Positions 6,733 to 10,885 of a stretch of 10,885 bases of DNA are shown one piece after another. This DNA is from Bordetella parapertussis (GTDB lineage Bacteria > Pseudomonadota > Gammaproteobacteria > Burkholderiales > Burkholderiaceae_B). Under the pieces are notes generated by a model, which ran no database searches, was not told the DNA's origin, and was given only the letters and a program-made list of their open reading frames with translations. The number at the start of each line of letters is the position of its first letter. Within the stretch, counting starts at the first letter, position 1. The position numbers and the translations under genes were made by a program. The DNA is taken from assembly GCA_945872285.1 (NCBI GenBank), contig CAMBZR010000095.1, forward strand, positions 1-10,885, written 5' to 3'.

Positions 6733-6736
6733 CGCG

Positions 6737-7612
6737 CTAGGGCAGTTCAAGCTCGGCAAAGATGGGGGCATGATCTGACAGCTGTGACCACGGCCTGCCG
6801 CGCAGCACACGGGCATTGCGTACCGCAAAGCCGCGCTGATAAATACGATCTAGACGCAACCACGGAAACGCGCTCGGAAACGTGCGCGGTGACGGTGTCG
6901 GGCTATAAGAGCCCTCCATCGACAATTGATTTTTGCGCTGCGCTTCACGACGAAACAAACCGGCACGAATCTCAAGTGGACTGTCACCTCGCCAGACGCC
7001 GCGCAATTGGTGCATTGACTCGCGCAACTTGGGCATGACCCCTTGCGCGCGTGGCGCGTGGGCAAATACTTCGTAGACGCCTAGTTGCTGCACAAACAAG
7101 GGTGCAAGTCGGTCTTTCCAGTCGTTAAAATCGCCAGCGATCAACATAGGGGCATTATCGGGCACCATGCGCTTGATGCGCTCGGCCATCACTTCGATCT
7201 GGCGCACGCGCCCGCCCGCAAACAGCCCGAGGTGCACGACAAAGCAATGCACTTCGCACCCACCCACGTCGAGCACACCATGCAACAAGCCTCGCTGCTC
7301 TAAGCGATGATCTGAAATATCCTGGTTTTCAAAGCTGACGATCGAATGGCGCGACAAGAGCGCGTTGCCGTGATCACTTTGGCTTTTAATGGCGTTGCAA
7401 CCGTAGGCAACCTCCATATGCAAGGCCGCCGCTAAAGATTCGTGCTGAGCGTGCAGACGACCATACCGGTCGTTACGCCCTTGCACTTCTTGCAAAAATA
7501 ACAGATCGGGCCGCAAGCCATGCAACCCAAGTCGCAAATCCACCATAGAGTCGCGCCCCGCAAGAGAGCGACCTTTATGGATGTTGTAGCTAACGACCCG
7601 AAGCAGCGACAT
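6737..7612 (-). CDS. endonuclease/exonuclease/phosphatase (EEP) family hydrolase, YbhP-like
   Basis: This 291-residue protein of the metal-dependent EEP superfamily (DNase I/inositol phosphatase fold) cleaves phosphoesters; the substrate of this subgroup is uncertain. All core catalytic positions are visible: N10 in SYNIHKG, E42 in LQEVQ, HGNALLSR (81-88), H127 in VVHLGL, D161/N163 in AGDFND, D255 in LRLDRIY, and D280-H281 in SDHAPI. Between GDFND and LDRIY there are about 55 extra residues (about 187-240) compared with YbhP-type proteins, rich in Arg and Pro/Ser. The ATG at 7612 lies 15 nt after the aspS stop with no clear Shine-Dalgarno of its own, suggesting translational coupling. No signal peptide is seen. 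Its E. coli counterpart ybhP neighbours clsB; here clsB is the convergent neighbour. It is the last gene of the fmdB-DUF502-aspS transcription unit. Confidence 0.88.
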   Translation of the reverse strand: MSLLRVVSYNIHKGRSLAGRDSMVDLRLGLHGLRPDLLFLQEVQGRNDRYGRLHAQHESLAAALHMEVAYGCNAIKSQSDHGNALLSRHSIVSFENQDISDHRLEQRGLLHGVLDVGGCEVHCFVVHLGLFAGGRVRQIEVMAERIKRMVPDNAPMLIAGDFNDWKDRLAPLFVQQLGVYEVFAHAPRAQGVMPKLRESMHQLRGVWRGDSPLEIRAGLFRREAQRKNQLSMEGSYSPTPSPRTFPSAFPWLRLDRIYQRGFAVRNARVLRGRPWSQLSDHAPIFAELELP

Positions 7613-7627
7613 ATTGACCGATACTGC

Positions 7628-9421
7628 TCAAACCTTAACTTCTGGCTGACGCAAACGAATATGCAATTCGCGCAACTGCTTTTCGTCAACAGGCGAAGGT
7701 GCCTGGGTGAGCAAACACTGCGCGCGTTGCGTTTTTGGAAAGGCAATCACATCACGAATCGACTCGGCACCGGTCATCATGGTCACGATCCGATCCAGGC
7801 CAAAAGCGATACCGCCGTGAGGTGGCGCGCCATACTGCAAAGCGTCAAGCAAGAAGCCAAACTTAAGTTGTGCTTCTTCGGCGTCAATCTTCAGAGCCCT
7901 AAACACTTTGCTCTGAATTTCTTCGCGGTGAATACGCACTGAGCCGCCACCGATCTCCCAGCCATTCAAGACCATGTCATAGGCTTTGGCGGTTGCCTTT
8001 GAAGGATCGGTACTGAGAAGATCTTCGTGGCCGTCTTTCGGGCTGGTAAAGGGGTGATGCGCGGCCACGTAACGATCGGCCCCTTCATCGTATTCGAACA
8101 TCGGAAAATCAACCACCCAAAGTGGTTTCCAGACGGCCTCAAACAAGTCGTTGGTGCGCCCAAACTCGCTATGGCCGATTTTGACGCGCAACGCGCCCAA
8201 GGCGTCGTTCACAACCTTAGCGCGATCCGCGCCAAAGAAAATCAGATCGCCATCTTGCGCACCGGTGCGCTTAAGCATCTCGGCGAGCGCCGCGTCGTGC
8301 AAGTTTTTAACGATCGGTGACTGCAAGCCATCGCGGCCTTTGGCCACTTCGTTGACTTTGATCCAGGCCAAGCCTTTTGCACCATAAATCGACACAAACT
8401 TGGTATAGCTGTCGATTTCGCTGCGCGAGATGATGCCACCTTTTGGCACGCGCAAGCCCACGACGCGACTGCCTTCGGTGGTGGCCGCTTGGGCAAACAC
8501 TTTGAAGTCGACGTCTTTCATGACGTCGGTTAAATCTGTGAACTCAAGCTTGACGCGCAGATCAGGTTTGTCTGAACCATACAAGCGCATGGCTTCGGTA
8601 TAAGGCATCAGCGGAAACGGATTGGCGAGCTCAACGTTTTGCACGGCTTTAAAGACGTGACGAATCATGTCTTCAAAAATCGCACGGATTTCGGTTTCGT
8701 TTAAGAACGAGGTTTCGCAATCGATCTGGGTAAATTCGGGCTGGCGATCGGCACGCAAATCTTCGTCGCGAAAGCATTTGGTAATTTGATAGTAGCGATC
8801 AAAGCCCGACACCATCAACATCTGTTTGAAGAGCTGTGGCGATTGCGGCAGGGCAAAGAACTCGCCTGCGTTGACGCGCGAAGGCACCAGATAATCACGC
8901 GCACCTTCGGGCGTACTCTTGGTGAGCATGGGAGTTTCGATGTCGATAAAACCCAAGCCATCTAAAAACTTACGCACTTCGATCGACACGCGATAACGCA
9001 GCATCATATTGCGTTGCATTTGACCGCGACGTAAATCAAGCACGCGATGCGTCAGACGTGTGGTCTCAGAGAGGTTTTCATCATCGAGCTGAAACGGTGG
9101 CGTGACCGAAGGATTCAGGATCTCAACTTCGCGGCACAGGATTTCGATTTCGCCAGAGGCGAGATCTTTATTGGTGGTGCCGGCAGGGCGCTCACGCACC
9201 AAGCCCGTAATACGAATACAAAACTCGTTGCGCAGGCGCTCGGCGATCGCGAAGCCTTCAATATTATCTGGATCGAACACGATCTGGGCTAAGCCCGCGC
9301 GATCGCGCATATCGATAAAAATCACGCCCCCGTGATCGCGACGGCGATGCACCCAACCAAATAACGTAACGGTTTGACCTAGGTGGTCTCGACAAACCTG
9401 GCCGGTGTAGCAGGTGCGCAT
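7628..9421 (-). CDS. aspS: aspartyl-tRNA synthetase, probably non-discriminating (Asp/Asn)
   Basis: This class IIb synthetase attaches aspartate to tRNA-Asp in the cytoplasm. The 597 residues are the usual bacterial length: an N-terminal OB-fold anticodon-binding domain (1-105), catalytic core, bacterial GAD insertion (about 295-405) and C-terminal catalytic part. Motif 1 lies around 145-165 ([15 protein letters not shown]), motif 2 around 216-236 ([19 protein letters not shown]) and motif 3 contains [10 protein letters not shown] (537-546). H30 in RRRDHGG and G81 in RPAGTTN are the residues reported for non-discriminating AspRS such as that of Pseudomonas aeruginosa; such enzymes also form Asp-tRNA-Asn, which GatCAB amidates. 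The ATG at 9421 has GGAG (9427-9430) 5 nt upstream. It is third in the fmdB operon, after a 39-nt gap holding a 12-bp tandem duplication. Confidence 0.97.
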   Translation of the reverse strand: MRTCYTGQVCRDHLGQTVTLFGWVHRRRDHGGVIFIDMRDRAGLAQIVFDPDNIEGFAIAERLRNEFCIRITGLVRERPAGTTNKDLASGEIEILCREVEILNPSVTPPFQLDDENLSETTRLTHRVLDLRRGQMQRNMMLRYRVSIEVRKFLDGLGFIDIETPMLTKSTPEGARDYLVPSRVNAGEFFALPQSPQLFKQMLMVSGFDRYYQITKCFRDEDLRADRQPEFTQIDCETSFLNETEIRAIFEDMIRHVFKAVQNVELANPFPLMPYTEAMRLYGSDKPDLRVKLEFTDLTDVMKDVDFKVFAQAATTEGSRVVGLRVPKGGIISRSEIDSYTKFVSIYGAKGLAWIKVNEVAKGRDGLQSPIVKNLHDAALAEMLKRTGAQDGDLIFFGADRAKVVNDALGALRVKIGHSEFGRTNDLFEAVWKPLWVVDFPMFEYDEGADRYVAAHHPFTSPKDGHEDLLSTDPSKATAKAYDMVLNGWEIGGGSVRIHREEIQSKVFRALKIDAEEAQLKFGFLLDALQYGAPPHGGIAFGLDRIVTMMTGAESIRDVIAFPKTQRAQCLLTQAPSPVDEKQLRELHIRLRQPEVKV

Positions 9422-9434
9422 GCAAACTCCAAAT

Positions 9435-9458
9435 GATCTGACAATAGATCTGACAATA
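9435..9458. repeat. perfect 12-bp tandem duplication before aspS
   Basis: GATCTGACAATA occurs twice without interruption (9435-9446 and 9447-9458). It lies between the DUF502 stop codon (9461-9463) and the aspS ribosome binding site (9427-9430), taking up 24 of the 39 intergenic bases. On the transcribed strand it reads TATTGTCAGATC twice. It contains no start codon and makes no strong hairpin. Confidence 0.9.
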
Positions 9459-9460
9459 AA

Positions 9461-10126
9461 TTAATCGGACGAACGAGAAGACGCAGTGGACGCGGGTGCG
9501 CCCTGAGCGGTGGCGTCGACGGCACTGAGGATCGGACCTGCGGGGGGGGCCACGACCCCCATCGAGACAATATATTTAAGCGCGGCATCCACCGACATAT
9601 TGAGCGGCACGACTTCGCTGCGCAACATAATCAAAAAGAAACCAGAGGTCGGGTTCGGCGTAGTGGGCACATAGACGCTAACGTAATCAGACTGCAGGTG
9701 TTCGGCGACTTCGCCGCTTGGCGCACCGGTCAAGAGTGCGACGGTATAGCAGCCCTGGCGCGGATATTGCACCAACACGGCTTGCCTGAACGCCTGTCCA
9801 TTAGGCGCAAGCAGTGTGTCACTCACTTGCTTAACCGACTGATAGATTGAGCGCACCAACGGGATGCGGCCCAATACTTTTTCTGAATACTTTAAGATGC
9901 CACGTCCTAAAAAATTAGCGGCGAACATCCCCGTGGCAAGCAAAACCACCAGAACCAGGGCCACCCTGAAGCCTGGGAGCTCAAAGCCGAACAAAGCCTG
10001 AGGCGACAAAAAGGTCGGCACCACACTTTCGAGGGTGTTGATCACCAACCCAAGCACCCAGATCGTAATCACGACAGGCACCCAAATCAGTAAACCAGTG
10101 ATGAAGTACTTTTTTAGAAATCGCAT
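9461..10126 (-). CDS. DUF502 family inner-membrane protein
   Basis: This 221-residue protein of the DUF502 family has no established biochemical function. It has two membrane segments near the N-terminus (about 9-31 and 53-75). The conserved cytoplasmic signatures follow: RIPLVRSIYQSVKQVSDTL (87-105) and YVPTTPNPTSGFFL (152-165). The last 20 or so residues are Ala/Ser/Thr-rich and unconserved in appearance. The start is ATG at 10124-10126, giving the typical MRFLKKYFITGLLIWVPVVIT opening (family proteins begin this way). The frame stays open 111 codons further upstream, but that part overlaps fmdB and is compositionally a shadow. No strong Shine-Dalgarno is seen (GAG 6 nt upstream). It begins 25 nt after the fmdB stop and ends 39 nt before aspS, so it is a middle gene of the operon. 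Confidence 0.9.
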   Translation of the reverse strand: MRFLKKYFITGLLIWVPVVITIWVLGLVINTLESVVPTFLSPQALFGFELPGFRVALVLVVLLATGMFAANFLGRGILKYSEKVLGRIPLVRSIYQSVKQVSDTLLAPNGQAFRQAVLVQYPRQGCYTVALLTGAPSGEVAEHLQSDYVSVYVPTTPNPTSGFFLIMLRSEVVPLNMSVDAALKYIVSMGVVAPPAGPILSAVDATAQGAPASTASSRSSD

Positions 10127-10151
10127 GTGGGGCTCGATAAAGCCATCTTTG

Positions 10152-10619
10152 TTACGCCCCGCCCGAGGGGGACGGCGTACTGCTGTGTCCTGAATTTGCC
10201 GCACCTGAACTGCTTGCAGACGCGGGGCTCGAGGCGTTGCTTGGGGCAGGGGCTGAAGACTTGCCGGCCGAACTTTCGGACGACGAGCCCGACTGACCGG
10301 CAGACGCATCACTTGAACTGGGCTTGTCTTTACCGCCCGAATCCGCTGCGGCACCCGCCTCACTTGTGGCGCCCGCTGCGCCTTCCGCACCGGGCGCCGG
10401 AGCGGAAGCCTCGCTGGCTTTCGCGCCGCCGTTGCCGTTGCTGCGAAAATCGGTGACATACCACCCCGAGCCTTTTAATTGAAAGCCGGCGGCGGTAACC
10501 TGTTTTGAATAGGTTGACTGAGCACACTGGGGGCATAACGTGAGGGGCGCATCAGACATTTTTTGCAGTTTGTCTTCAGCGTGACCACAGGCTGAGCATT
10601 TGTAAGCGTAGATTGGCAC
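10152..10619 (-). CDS. FmdB-family zinc-ribbon protein with a long low-complexity tail
   Basis: This 155-residue protein has an N-terminal FmdB (CxxC_CxxC_SSSS) zinc ribbon. C8-x2-C11 and C29-x2-C32 should bind one zinc ion, and the conserved segment GFQLKGSGWYVTDF (45-58) follows. The family is named after a putative regulator of formamide and amide degradation, but its role in proteobacteria is unclear. Residues after about 60 form a 95-residue tail almost entirely of Ala, Ser, Gly and Pro with a few Glu, Asp and Lys, probably disordered; many family members end soon after the ribbon. The start chosen is GTG at 10617-10619, because homologues begin (M/V)PIYAYKC. A TTG at 10661 would add 14 residues. 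Neither has a strong Shine-Dalgarno. It is the first gene of the operon with DUF502, aspS and the EEP gene. Confidence 0.85.
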   Translation of the reverse strand: MPIYAYKCSACGHAEDKLQKMSDAPLTLCPQCAQSTYSKQVTAAGFQLKGSGWYVTDFRSNGNGGAKASEASAPAPGAEGAAGATSEAGAAADSGGKDKPSSSDASAGQSGSSSESSAGKSSAPAPSNASSPASASSSGAANSGHSSTPSPSGGA

Positions 10620-10687
10620 GATAAACGTCTTGAATTCTGGATGAAAGAGAAAGGGAGTCAAACGAGAAGGAAAGCCTTTGATTTTAA

Positions 10688-10707
10688 CGGGTTTTTATAC
10701 CAACCCG
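10688..10707. repeat. 6-bp inverted repeat around the fmdB -10 region
   Basis: CGGGTT (10688-10693) and AACCCG (10702-10707) are perfect inverted arms with an 8-nt spacer that includes most of the candidate -10 element of the fmdB promoter. It could be a regulator site or a chance hairpin. On neither strand is it followed by a convincing T-run, so a terminator is unlikely. Confidence 0.35.
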
Positions 10708-10721
10708 CCTCCCCATGCCAT
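10694..10721 (-). promoter_or_regulatory. candidate sigma-70 promoter of the fmdB-DUF502-aspS-EEP operon
   Basis: On the minus strand ATGGCA (10716-10721, 4 of 6 matches to TTGACA) and TATAAA (10694-10699, 5 of 6 matches to TATAAT) are 16 nt apart. The implied transcript would start about 70 nt before the GTG of fmdB. This is the only good -10 in the region, but it is unproven. Confidence 0.35.
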
Positions 10722-10752
10722 TAAAGAACCAGAAATCTCATGGCTAATACGC

Positions 10753-10780
10753 GCGCGCGGGGTGAAATTTGCCCGCGCGC
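10753..10780 (+). terminator. strong GC-rich hairpin, intrinsic-terminator-like on the plus strand
   Basis: GCGCGCGGG (10753-10761) pairs perfectly with CCCGCGCGC (10772-10780) across a 10-nt loop, and CTTTT follows directly on the plus strand. In form it is a rho-independent terminator reading rightward, yet no plus-strand gene precedes it. On the minus strand there is no T-run after the stem. It may instead separate the fmdB operon from an upstream minus-strand gene. Confidence 0.5.
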
Positions 10781-10858
10781 CTTTTCGCAAGGCTAAACAA
10801 TCCTTTTTATCTTGACTAAAACCGCGTGACGCAGACCGCTTTCAACTCTTGCCGTTTG

Positions 10859-10885
10859 CTACAGACCCAGCGTTTTAAGCTCAGG
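10859..10885 (-). CDS. possible last codons of an upstream minus-strand gene
   Basis: Reading in from the right edge on the minus strand, one frame gives PELKTLGL followed by TAG (10859-10861). It resembles an ordinary protein C-terminus and would be followed by the hairpin at 10753-10780. A second minus-strand frame stays open further, to a TAG near 10817, and a plus-strand frame from a GTG near 10826 is also open. Nine codons cannot settle it; no product can be named. Confidence 0.2.
   Translation of the reverse strand, partial: PELKTLGL

Noticed and set aside
7520..7942. 140-codon plus-strand frame across the aspS/EEP junction
   Set aside because: It is antisense to two conserved genes, lacks a ribosome binding site and shows no recognisable motif.
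10127..10459. 111-codon N-terminal extension of the DUF502 reading frame
   Set aside because: It overlaps fmdB, is Arg/Pro/Ala-rich without family features, and DUF502 proteins begin at the MRFLKKYF segment (ATG at 10126).

Overview
The window looks like chromosomal sequence from a betaproteobacterium of the order Burkholderiales, plausibly Alcaligenaceae or a close relative. Three observations point there: a Bug/TctC-type periplasmic solute-binding protein, a family hugely expanded in that group; an fmdB - DUF502 - aspS - EEP phosphatase/nuclease block next to clsB, which as I recall is a common Burkholderiales arrangement; and an aspartyl-tRNA synthetase with the residues of the non-discriminating type. 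Base composition is moderately GC-rich by eye and was not computed. I see no phage, transposon, CRISPR, rRNA or tRNA sequence.

Left part (1-2702): the start of an unidentified minus-strand gene runs off the left edge (start codon at 71). Upstream of it on the same strand is a secreted Bug-family binding protein with a TTG start. Divergent from that is a DHA2-type multidrug or solute exporter of the major facilitator superfamily.

Middle part (2703-5532): a polytopic O-antigen ligase/polymerase family protein on the plus strand converges on galE (UDP-glucose 4-epimerase) on the minus strand. Both fit surface polysaccharide or LPS synthesis: GalE supplies UDP-galactose and the ligase-type protein would join or polymerise the glycan. 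The short gap between them is filled by a 20-bp tandem repeat array. A 271-bp divergent region separates galE from clsB.

Right part (5533-10885): clsB (cardiolipin synthase B family, two HKD motifs) runs tail-to-tail, 4 bp apart, into an endonuclease/exonuclease/phosphatase-family gene. That gene is the last of a tightly packed minus-strand operon transcribed from the right: fmdB-like zinc ribbon, DUF502 membrane protein, aspS, EEP gene. Gaps in the operon are 25, 39 and 15 nt. A likely promoter and a strong GC-rich hairpin lie upstream of fmdB. The right edge may hold the last codons of another minus-strand gene.

Most of the window is ordinary housekeeping or envelope biology and I found no new defence or mobile system. 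The best leads are the tandem array between waaL-like and galE, a perfect 12-bp tandem duplication just before the aspS ribosome binding site, a long low-complexity tail on the FmdB protein, an insertion in the EEP protein, a one-residue-shortened second HKD motif in ClsB, and non-ATG starts on three genes.
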